Assembly (NCBI RefSeq): GCF_052857255.1
Contig: NW_027526484.1
Coordinates: forward strand, 1,523,501 to 1,587,500
Source: Amblyomma americanum
Lineage: Eukaryota; Arthropoda; Arachnida; Ixodida; Ixodidae
Length of the DNA stretch: 64,000 nt
Direction: 5' to 3'
Below are positions 44,123 to 56,100 of this stretch, in pieces. Position 1 is the stretch's first letter. Each line of letters opens with the position of its first letter. Position numbers and translations under genes: made by a program. Under the pieces are notes generated by a model that searched no databases, was not told the origin of the DNA, and saw only the letters and a program-made list of their open reading frames with translations.

Positions 44123-47100
44123 CTGAAATGGAAAAAAATATTGGTCTGTCTCAATGCCGAAGGCAAGTGCAAAATATAATCAAATGCACTTCTCTGGACA
44201 GGTTCGTGCTTTAAGCCATTTGACATTACATAAAGAAGCTTTTCTGAGGGAATACAGTAGTTATTTATTCGTAACATGCGAAGGGATGTCTTGCAACTAC
44301 ATCCTGTGTTACAGCGTACTACTACATGTAGTAAGTACATGTGTACTTCTTTATGATACAGCTTTTAACATCTCCAGTTTTCACTTTTACAACATGGGCC
44401 GCTGGTTCCACCATGTCTATTAACTACTGTCTAGTGCTGCTTCAGAGACAAAGTGTCTTTGAATTTTAAATTTACTGCTTGAAGCCTGCGGACTACTGCC
44501 TTTTAAGTGTTTCCAGTAACAAAAGAGTTTGCAGTGTTGAAGCCATAAAGAAACAAGCAGCACCAGTTGGAAGGAGCATTTATGTTTCCTTATTCACCTC
44601 GGCCAAGTGCTTTGCCATGAACTCTATGCACTGGTTCTCCAACCGTGGCAGGCGGAACAGCCGCGATGCCCGCAATGTTCCGCAGATGCTCTCAACATCA
44701 AGCAAGCGTGCTATCTGCGCCCCGCACTGCCGCTTCAAGTCTGGCAGCAGGTACACATCAGCAGCACACAGGACGTCCCAGACATTGGTTGCATTCACCT
44801 GCCAAGATAAAATTACAATAACATGCACTTGGTGAAAGATTTGGGAAAACCATTAGTAACTGTCTTGACGAGGTCTGCACCATTTCCACAAGACAACATG
44901 CAGGTGCAACCTGGACACAACTGTACACACACCCAGGGACAAAATTCAGAAGCACAGGCACGGTGAGAAGTGAATATCATTGATCCCAAGGTACACAGCT
45001 CAAAACTAATACTATGCAGAACCTTAACTAGTATGTGTAAACAGTACAGAGTGCCAATGAGTTTGAGGCAGTGCAAAAATTTGATCATTTTTGTTTTTTG
45101 CAGTGCTTGCAAAGCAAATACCTTTGTCCCCGAATTCATGCAATGTTCCTTCTCCATAAGCAAGGTGTCCCAATTGTTTCCAGGGATATACGCAAACACA
45201 AGGCTTTGTGCTAATGTCTTTGACAGTGTGTCAAGAGATGCAGCTAATGCTAACCATCGGGGTTTATCTGTGCTTAATTATGTAATTAATAAAACAAGTC
45301 AGCCAACTTTACTTTATTGATTTAGTAGCCAAGGTCCCAATCAAAATATTGCCACAAACTTTGAGAAAAATCTAAAAGATGAGTTTCCAAAAAGCCAGAT
45401 TTCACAATTTTTGCACGCCCTCTCCAAAAAAAGAGCAGCTCGCATAGATGAAGGCACACCACAACTGTAGTGGTCTCAAAAATGTGTAAACCAAACACTG
45501 GCTAATGACAATGCTTATTGTGAAATTATCTTTTCTTTGTCGCACCTTCAAAATATTTGGGCTTGTGGGGCTGAGCTGAGGGGGTGCCACAAATTGTGAG
45601 GGAATCCAATAATAATAAAAAAAAGCTCACCGAAAAGACAAGTCAATTGTGGACTGAAGCCAATTCAAACCCAAAATATAAAATATCCCGGCTGCACACA
45701 AAGCGCTTACCCTGTCATCTGAGTTACTGTAAACATGTCGCAGCACGCAGCCAAAGATGTTAGGCGTGACTTGCTGCAATTCGATGACTGGCAGCTGCTG
45801 CTGGTCACTGCCTAGCCGACTGGCCTCTGTGAAGTGGTCCTCAATGAGGGCACGGAAGTACTCACTCCGGTTGCACAAAAACACCTGAAATTACACCAGG
45901 GTTGTACTCTAATGGGACGGCACTTCTGTCTTTGTGCGATACAGTAGCAGGTGTGCCATTTTTGGTGCAGAAAAACTGAACTTTTTCCGGCAGAAACCCC
46001 AAAAGCAATCTATATTTCTCGTAGTTGTGAGAGTTAGGCTCAGAGAAATGCCAGGCTTTCCAGGTTTGTAACGTTATAGCGGCGGCACTTGGCTAAGTGC
46101 AAAAAGTCTAGCTTTGCTGAGCTTGTTGCCAGTTAGCAGAGCAGGCTCAATGAGCTATGTTTGCATTTATTTCTCAGCATCTACCAGCAAGATTGGCACA
46201 CAGGATGTAAAAACATGCCATCACCTGTCCAGCTGATTGCAAGGTATGATAGTGAATCTCGGAATTTCCAAATGCTTTCAGAATTGACTGACCATTAAAA
46301 AAATTTGTTGCACGTCCCGAATCAGTACAAAGAAATTGAATTACAATTTTTCAGACAGTGAGGCAAGACACAGCAAGATGCTCTGAGACTCCCTGCAAAA
46401 AGTGTGACAAGTGAAGGTATGGCATGCCCTTGTTTTACGCATCGCATTCCTGACACAAATGTCGAAGAATGGAGCTGCACATTCAGTGCACTAGGCCTGC
46501 CTTACTGAAGGGCCGCAAGCGGGGGGAGCCCAGCACCCTTTAGCACTACGTTGGATGTACCTCAAGTATTCAACCATCTTATGTCATGTTTTCAATTCTG
46601 TGTCCGCAACGTTTTCTATCTCACATCAATATCACTACTGTGCTAGAAGCCATGCTACAGGAGTGCGCTTGCTATAAGATACAGTTACTCTCAATATTAA
46701 GCCAATCATATCCCCTTCAGGAACCAATTTAATCTGCTGAAAGGAAAATTCTTCTTTTGCATAAATAATGATCAGTATACTAAGCAGAAGTGATGTGCAA
46801 AAAATGCAAAAATTCATATTTAAGCATATTTTATACGTGTCCACATTTGTGGACACGCTGCCTTAAACCTGATACATGATCGTAAAAACTGCTACATTTA
46901 CTTGCCTTCTTTAACTGGTCGTTAGACACGAATAAATGTTTAGATGTGAGAATATGCGCTTCAGGGTATTATTCTGTTGGTCGTGAATTATAGAACAGAT
47001 AAAAACAGCCATTCTGTGACGACAGGCAGAGGAAAATTCGGCACTTCATGCACCGAACGTGGCTTTAGATGTGCAGCCTTCATGTCGGCACCGCTGTGTA

Positions 47101-50100
47101 ATTAACGTGTTCAGAAGGTGGGGCCAATGGTTGCTTCCATCATAAGTAATGCTTCAAGTCCACATGCATCAAAGGGGTCTCGAGTGATCCGAGCACAGGT
47201 GGAAAGGGAGAAAGAGATAGCATCTTGCGGCCTGTTTTCCACATGGTTTTTGCAAAAATGAAAAATCATTTTTAAAGGTCATTGTTTGCTCAATTTATGT
47301 CAGAGACCTGAAACAAACTGTCCCCTCGCTCTACCAATGTGCTGATTGTTGTTTTGTAGCCTTGGAGCTGAGCGGCCAGCTCTGAACTAATCATGGTGTG
47401 AGGGCACGGGTTCTCCTTTTTCATCCCTTCTTGTGTAGTGCTGCCACTTTGTATTTTTCGCCGTGTCAAGTTTCATACAAAATGAAACGATTCTTGCTAA
47501 AGACTGCAGTGAAAATTTCAAAGCGATACTGAAAAAATGTTCTGGCCGTCACTGAAAATTGTTGCTTCCTTCAGATTCATGTGTTCTACTATCAAGCACA
47601 GGTGGCCTCGGACCCCTTTTTGAATACTAGCAAGGGGCCTAAGACCCTCCTAGACCTCCGTGACTATAAGCATTGGTCATAGCGCGCTGTGTTTGTTGGC
47701 AGTGGCTCAGTTAACTGGCGGTTATTTGCGACGACCTGCGGATGTTCATTGCTCGGTCGGCAGCACTTTGGAGGCGCTTCTCCATAGGCTATTTTCATGA
47801 AAAACGCTTCTGCGCTGGAGTCATACAACGTTCTCTTTGTAAAAGCATGGTTTTCAATGGCCGTAAACAGTAAGCCTATTTCGTGCCATACGTGCACAAA
47901 AAAACAGCGCGTTGTGGGGAGAAAACGCCACTGATATTTTCTGCATTAAGGCGCCATGTCCACATTTGTGGACACGCCACTTCGAACATCTACCGCAGCA
48001 TTTTTTCATCGTCTATGAGGATGAAAATTGGTGTGCCGTTTCTACATTAACCTATCGACACATTCTGAGCCCTAAATTGCATCATTCGCGATCATTTGTT
48101 ATGATAGAATGCAAAAAGTACAAGGTATTTACTCGTCCTTCCGACAAATGATGTGAGACACATATTTTCTTTTTTTACAAACATATTTCGCTGTAGCTAC
48201 AAGAGATGGCACCACAAACTTGACAGGGAGGGTAAAAATCGTAAGAGCGCGTTATTCAAAGAAGGAAATTAGCCTTGCGTTAGGTCGCGTCCACATATGT
48301 GGACGCAGCGCCCAAAGGGGATATGATTGTGTTTGCATGATGCACAGGACAACATAACTTAACTGCTTCAACTAATTAGGGAATTTTAACTAACTGCTTG
48401 CAGAAATTAAGAGACACATCTAGCAAGCGCATACACTGATATCTCCAAACTAAATACTTAACTCTCTTCCTTCTCAGCTCTCCATGCTCACTGCTCCCAC
48501 AAAAACCAAACAGATTACAGAACAACCCTATATCTGACTCAATGACTCAAAGTACCATAAGCGGGGCATTACCTAGCCAGTGGCTCTACAACCAGTGCCC
48601 CCAAGCTTAAGGTGCGTTTCTATCATGACGCGGAGATGTACTTCAAAGGTATGCAGCAGGTATGTCTTACCTTGTGGCAAAGAAAGTGTGTACCATCCAC
48701 GTTAATGCAGATGTCTGCATGGTTATGTTCCTCAGCAGGGAATGCAGCACCGCCAGCAGTGACCTGAGGCATGTAAACATCATTGCTCGTACCTCTACGC
48801 AACAAGTAATTCAGACTGGCACAAGCAGATTACTACAAACAGGTTAATTTAAATATATAAAAGTAGGATAATTTTTGACTGAATCTGCTGTGCAACTAAC
48901 AGCCACATTTTTTTAACAGGTCCCTCAGTCAGGCAATGGTCACCATTGACAAATTATTAAACTTAGAATAAAAATAAAGGTTTTCATTAACACAAAACTA
49001 ACTACACTGTCATCATGCAAAAAATGAGCAAATGCTATACATCTTGTTGTCAATGGTCTGAAAAGCCTTACCACAGCTCCTGGTTTAACTACATTGCATA
49101 TATTTTCACCATCTTACCTGAATAACATTTTGACATAAATACAATGACAGGTTTGCTTCTAAGCTCATTGGCAGAAAAAAATTACCTGCTGAAAATGCAC
49201 AACAAACCCATAATGACACCGACCAAAAAAAAAGATAAAAATGGTGAAGTAACAATTGATGATGAAAGCCTGGAACTTATTACACATACATGATAAGACC
49301 TAAAAAATTTTGAGAAGTCCAAGTCATTTTATCTCTCGCATTTGGCCTTGTCAAATTTCTTTCTACGGCTGGTTTGATGTCACAATTACTTTTCTTTGTA
49401 ATGCAGTGGTGCCAAAGACTTGCTAATGCTACTGAGCAAAGAGCGAGGACAAGACGTGTGTGAACTTTTAAAGGCCTTCGCCATTAGCAACAGCAATAAT
49501 ACTTGTATATGTACCCGAGGGAACTGAATGAAGTAACAGTATTAAAATTCCTGCAGGGATACAACTAAACCCTGCAATAATTTTTACTCTGTCTTTTTGA
49601 CTTTCACTTTATTTCGCTCCTTAACCTGCAAGGGAAGGCCTGGACTAATGGTACTTAGAAGGCCCAACAAAGGCCTCCACCACCCTTGGTAAAGTGCAGC
49701 AACAGTAATGTATTGACCATTAATTAATAACAGAGAAAATAAAAATTCAAAGCAAAAATCACCTATATTCACTGGGTAATATTAATGTTTGAGGGCCGCT
49801 AGAGCAAGGGTGATTCTTGCACTTCTATAATATTCAACAAAAGACTTTTCCTACAGCTTGTTCTTGGCGCATGATGGCCTCAGTTGCCTATGTGCCATAA
49901 ACCACAACACAACACACACAAAAATCACTTCCTGCTGCACTCATTACTCATGAACGTATACTAGAACATATTCAAATCAACAAGTAAGATTTGTGAAAAT
50001 TTCACCAAAAGGCCTCATAATTAAAAAAAAACCAGCAAACCATTGGCAAAGAGAAACTGTCATCAGCTCAAGCCAGCTCAGACTTATCACGCCCCACTGA

Positions 50101-53100
50101 GCTAGCTGTTTCCAGTGGTTGTGTTTCACTGCTGCTTTTTCACTACCCAGTTTTGCATAGCCTGTATATGCACCATAAAAGCCAAGTGAGTGAATGGGCA
50201 CATGGATGAATGAACAAGTAGAGAGCACAAGTGACCTTACAAAAATTAATAAAAAAAGAAACAGAAAAATAACAAATCAGCCCAGCAGCTTACCCCTGAT
50301 GCAAGCTCAACGGGCAATGTGGAGAAGTCCCTCTGAAGCTGCTCCCGGTAATGTGTGGGCTCAAGAAGGATGGTCTCACTCTCTGCGCTGACACCACTTC
50401 TCTGGCTTCCTGCATGGAAAAAAGAACTTACTTACTACCCAAACAGCACAGGTAATCAGTCCAATATTGGAAATGGATGGTTTCACTCTGCTACTTTGTA
50501 GGGCCGGACTTGGCCAATATGGTTCCAATATTGGGCCGATTACCTCTGCTGCTTGGGTAAGTACACTGAGAGTTGTTGCGCAAGGAAAGTGAGCAACTCT
50601 AAGCTCCAACACCAAGCCCTAATGCAGAAACACGTCTTCCTTGTGCCATGACTGCATGGTGCTAACTGTGAAAGGGTGAGCACAGTGCTGTGATTCCGCA
50701 GTCACTAGTTCATGGACTTATACGTACATCGCGCCAATGCACAAGCCATCACACAGTAATGTGAAATCTATGATGTTCCGAGCAATGCTTCATGAACATA
50801 CTGTTCAATGCTGTATGTACCAATCAAACCATAAAATTTTCGATATCCCTACTACTCCCAGCAATCTAGGTGAGGTTAGGAAAGCTTAAATCCTCACCTG
50901 TTATCGTACAGTTATCAAGAAACATAATCTAAAAACCTCAATGCTTTTGCACCACAACAGTGTGATTGGTGAAATGCACTCAATGCACCACCACTGTGAG
51001 TACTTGGCCCATACCGTACGACTCTGTCTTTATTGCAGACTTCAGTCTGCATCTTTACTGAAAAATAATGCTATCGTATAACTGGGCCAGGTCACTGAGC
51101 CTAAGATTTCTGCAAATGTCAAGCCCTCTTTTATATGTTCAACTTTAGTTTCAATCAAACTCTCTTTTATACAAAAAAAAATCTGAGGGACACCAGTAGT
51201 TCACCTAAATGAAACAACAAGGCTTCACCATGAAGCGTCAGCTGATGGGCCCTATCAGGACCATGCTGACTTATAAAGCCCAATTTTTACAGAAAAGAGA
51301 GACACTGAGAGGCACTCTTTACCATGGTGAAGGCTTTACCTTGTCTATGCACCTGACATGCCACTCTAGATGACAGCAATGAAAGAAGTGCCATACACAT
51401 GCATGCTTGCATGCACACTTGCATGCACACAATCAATGCACAGTCAAAGGTGTTCACATAGGTTAGATTAGGTCTGTGTTCTGAAGCGCACCCCCAAAGC
51501 CAAATAATGTCATGCACAGGAAGGCATGCATGCTGTACAGTCCCAGCACAATCTAGAGGAATGCTTGTGATGACACAGAGCAACTCCATGTGAAAATACC
51601 ATTGTACTTCACACATGAAAGGCACAACAGAGTCCTCAAATGGTCATTTCTAAACAAAGTAGTGGTTAGCACAAGCTATACTCGCTGAACACACTGAAGG
51701 AAGGTGCCAACGTGCTTGTCGGGGGCACAAGACATGTGAAAGTCACAGCTGGAGTCATCAGCCATAGTTAAGTCCTACTTCATCCTGCAGGCCTTCACAA
51801 AAGGCTGCCCCATGGATGTATGGTTCCCTCAGTGGTAGCTAAAATACAGCACAACTATTAAATGTGAAGATCAATGAAAAATTAATAGACGATCAAAGCG
51901 ATTAATGCGACAGAGTATGCGTCGAGCAGCATCGACAATCTCATAGTGTGAAGCATCCATGCGCCCATTTTGCTGTCATTTATGTGTTCAGCTAACCTAT
52001 CTGGCTTCAGAGGCAACGACATGTCCAAACATTCCAAATCACAGCCGTGCTTGAGCGCATGCGCACTCACTCACCCTGATTCAGCACTTCTGCTAAAGCT
52101 TCCTTGACATCCGCAATGAGAGAAATGAGCTGGCATCGTGATGCAAGCTCGAGAAAACTCTCAAAATGCTTGGCTTGCATCTCAAGTCGGCCTGCAAGTA
52201 ATGCAACAACGTATCAGTGCTTACTTAGATACGAGCTCTGGAAACAGCTTTGAATCTGTCAGCAAGAAATGTGCTATAGTGACAAGCAACTGAATAGCAG
52301 GGGCTGTGCGCTCAAGTGCACACCCTTTGGCAACACCTCTGCTCTCGCATTACATGATGGTTTTCGATAAGAAGGGAACTCCATTGAAGTAGCCACATTT
52401 CTGAAGCTGCCTCCCACTGAACATTAAGCCCACCAGGCCATGTTAAACTTAATTTGTGCACCAAAAGCACAGACCTTTGGGCGAGTTGGTGCATTGCAAT
52501 CATGTACAAGCGCAAAAAACAACGACCAGTTGTCCAGTCCTTCTTTGTCCTTGTTTTTTGCGCTTGTACATGATTGCGCAACAAAAGCTGCTTTTGAGCA
52601 CTTTCATAGGTGCACTAGTCTTTCTGTATTGCAACCAGACCATTTCACTCGGGAGGATGACATGGAAGGGAGGTGATCATAGCTTGGAGCAACAAACACT
52701 TCTCTCTGAACACGCTACCGCAGCCACAGTGACAGCTTACGAAGCTATGTTGTATGAAACTGCTTTGCTCCCCTTAGTGGCTTGACAGTGCACTCAAGTA
52801 TTGTACAATGCTGATGTTCAAGAGAAGCGCATCAGCTCATTAATTTCTATTCTGCATCCAGCTGCATTGTTCAAGCAGTAGCCGTGTGCAGAAAGCTGCA
52901 GTGGTCCCAACAGCAATGGCTTCTTGCTATAACCACGGACTTGCCCACATTCCCCATCAGCTCACAACTACTGGCCTGGCTCTACTGCCCTAATAATGAC
53001 TGAGATAATGATGTTTCAAATGCATACACACAAGAAAATCCTTTTGTGAGCCTGGCTCCCGTGCAGAAAATAGCATAGCGCCTTGCCTTAGTGAAATGCG

Positions 53101-56100
53101 ACCGCTACTCCTTGCATGCTGAGAAAAACTGCATAGCAGTTAATTTAGGCATTTACCCTGACTTCATAACAAGAGGAAAGGCAAGAAGGCAAAATTTTCC
53201 TTTTCAGACTAGATAAAATATCAACAAAAGTAAATTATAATAATAAAAACAAACAAGAAAGAGTCGCACACTAAGCCAGCACAGTCCCTCATAGACTACA
53301 ATTTACTAATTAGTGGGCAAACTTGCAAGTATTCAACAAAATCATTTTAAAAGGAAGCATTCTAACAGCTTGCGGATAACTGCTTCATGCTTATTGAAAA
53401 CTATCACTTAATATACCCACCTGTGTACAGATACTGAGTGATGATCCTGAACACAGCACCATCAACCTGAAGAGAACAAAAGAGTGCCCTAGGTACCAGT
53501 TGCATGCCAGTGGCATCTAGTAGCTAGGAAGGTAACTGTGTCTACCCATGAGCTGCATCTTTTATAGCATTTTTTATTACATTTTTAGCAAACACACACA
53601 ATTTAAAGCACACTGAGCTACTCATTTTTCTATCGTTTTCCACAGTGAAGCACACTGATAAAAGCCTGTAATCCATCTTCAGCAAGAGTTTAGAACTCTT
53701 CGCCCTGCTCTGTGACCTATGTTTAGGGCAACAAAAATAAAAAGCATGGCTTGCATTCCTTGCCACCAGATGTTACTAGTGCATGACACTATCAGAACAA
53801 ATGGTTCATTTTAAAGCATAAACTTCCCGATTCTGTACTATGAGGAAAAGCTGCTTTCCTGCACACTAACAGAACAAACAAAAAGAACATTCAATAAAAA
53901 GATTACAAGCAACACATGCTTGAGAAGTGCACACATCACAGAATTCAGCCAACATGCCCAAAGTACTTTAGATTAAGCAATACATCAAACCGAAAGAATG
54001 ATTATCATCGGGCTTCAAAATGTTTTCTCCTCACAAAATGCAAAGAACATGTTTCAGTGCTACTGTTCAGGTAAATAAATTGTCAGCAATATAACGTAGT
54101 GCTAAAAGGACCCTGAAATGATCTTGATGATCATATTCTAGCGCAACAAATCTGTAGCATTTTTTTTTGTGAGTATTCGAGTCAAATTTAAAAGCTCTGC
54201 ATATACCTACAATTTACAATTAATTTTTTTAAAGTCTCAGCTCGCAGCCGATTAGGGCGACATCCCACCATGTGTTCTTAGCCACAGTTCTCCCGCCGAC
54301 ACAGAGCAGGGAATCTGAGCGAGCCTTCTCATTGGGTGTGCCCAAGTGGCGTGGGCAGAACGAGACACACTCCCGACCTGTTTTGTTTATTTATTCATTT
54401 TCGTGTGTGTGGAGCCTCGGCACGTACGGGTTGAAGCGGGAGAGGAGGAGCGTCATTTTTAATCGCAGGTATCTTTGGTTTTAACGAAGGTAGCTGTGAT
54501 AAAGATGAAGTGTGGCAAGTGCGCTGCACGCACTCGCGCGCATGGGGGGAGAGAAGACGACGAAGTAGGAGAATACAGATCGGCTCGACCGTATGCTACG
54601 TGTACTGTTTCATTGCTAATTATCATTACAACGATACAACATATTTTGGCGACGAGGATGCTGTTTTGATTCGGGACCTTCACGTGGCCTGCTCACCATC
54701 CGTCATGAGCTTTTCTGGGCTTCAGCCACCACCACCCTTCCTGCCGACTCCTGGTCGTCCTGCCCTTCCATGGGAGCAATGGGAGCTGGCGTTCCGGAAT
54801 TACATGCTGGCCTCTGGTGCCTCTACTCTGGGCGCGGACAGGCGGAAGGCCATCCTGCTGAATTGCCTCGGACTGGAAGGTCAGCGCATTTTTTATACAT
54901 TGGCGCCGCCGTCGTCCCCTCCAGCGCCTACAGCTGCGGCTTCGCACTCCGGTGACGAGACGCCCCGCCTTGACGAATTTGATGCGGCGATATCCATCCT
55001 GTCGGAGCATTACAAATCGTCCGTGAATGTAATCGCCGCACGTCATCGCTTTCGCCGTCGAGTTCAGGCTCCAGGAGAGACAACCGATGAATACGTCGCT
55101 GTCCTTCGCAGTCTTGTCGCCGACTGCGGGTTTGGGACCATGGCGGACGATATGATCAGGGACCAGCTGGTGGAGAAGACCTCGAGTTGCCATCTGCGTG
55201 AGCGCCTACTCATGGAAGGCTCCTCCTTGACTCTGTCGCGCGCCATGCTCCTTGCTCGACAGTGTGAGCAAGCTTCTCGGGAAGCCAGGGAATTGGCTGA
55301 GGAGGACGCTCCAGTACATCGTGTGAGATGCGAGCGTGGATCGAGACAAACACCACCTCAGGCCCATTGCTGCAAGTGCCAAAGTCAACCATCACAACCT
55401 GCTGCTGCAATACCAGAGCGCATGTGCTACCGCTGCGGTTCTACAACTCACCTAGCGAACAACCCTGCATGCCGAGCCCGCAACCGCAAGTGTCGTCGGT
55501 GCGGCAAGGTGGGCCATTTCGACTCTCTCTACTAGTTGTCCGACCGTCCTGTTCAAGTTCAGCAAGTTGCAGATACTGCTGACACATCGTCGATGCCGGA
55601 TGGCTCCAGCAGTGCATCTATTCTCAATGTTGAAAGTCAAAAAAACGGAATTTTCGCATCAGTCCTGATTGAAGGCAAGTTCATCCGCTTCCTGATTGAC
55701 ACCGGCTCATCTGTGTCAATTATTTCTGAAGATCTATACCACCGATTCTTCGCTAAATGTTTCCCGCTTAAATCAACTGCAGTTCAACTATTGGACTATT
55801 CTAAGTCTCGGATTATAGTCCAAGGGTGTTTTGTTGCCACAGCAAAGTTCCACGACCGTACCGCCTGCATCCTGTTGTACGTTGTCTCGGGAGGCACAAC
55901 GCTGCTGGGCCTGGATTCCATTGCCGCTCTACAAATGAAGATCAAAGGTGCATCGTTGGAATGTCTTTCCATGACACCGGATACGCCTCTGTTACCTCCT
56001 GAGCTACGTCCACACTTCGAACATCTCTTCTCCAAGGAACTCGGAGTTGCTCGTGGCTACGTGCACAAAGTCAGAGTGCAGGATTCCGTTTCTCCTGTTG

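Noticed and set aside
54510..54704. Upstream in-frame ATG for element C gag at 54510
   Set aside because: It lies inside the 5' LTR and spans the primer-binding site; ATG 54705 is the sensible start.
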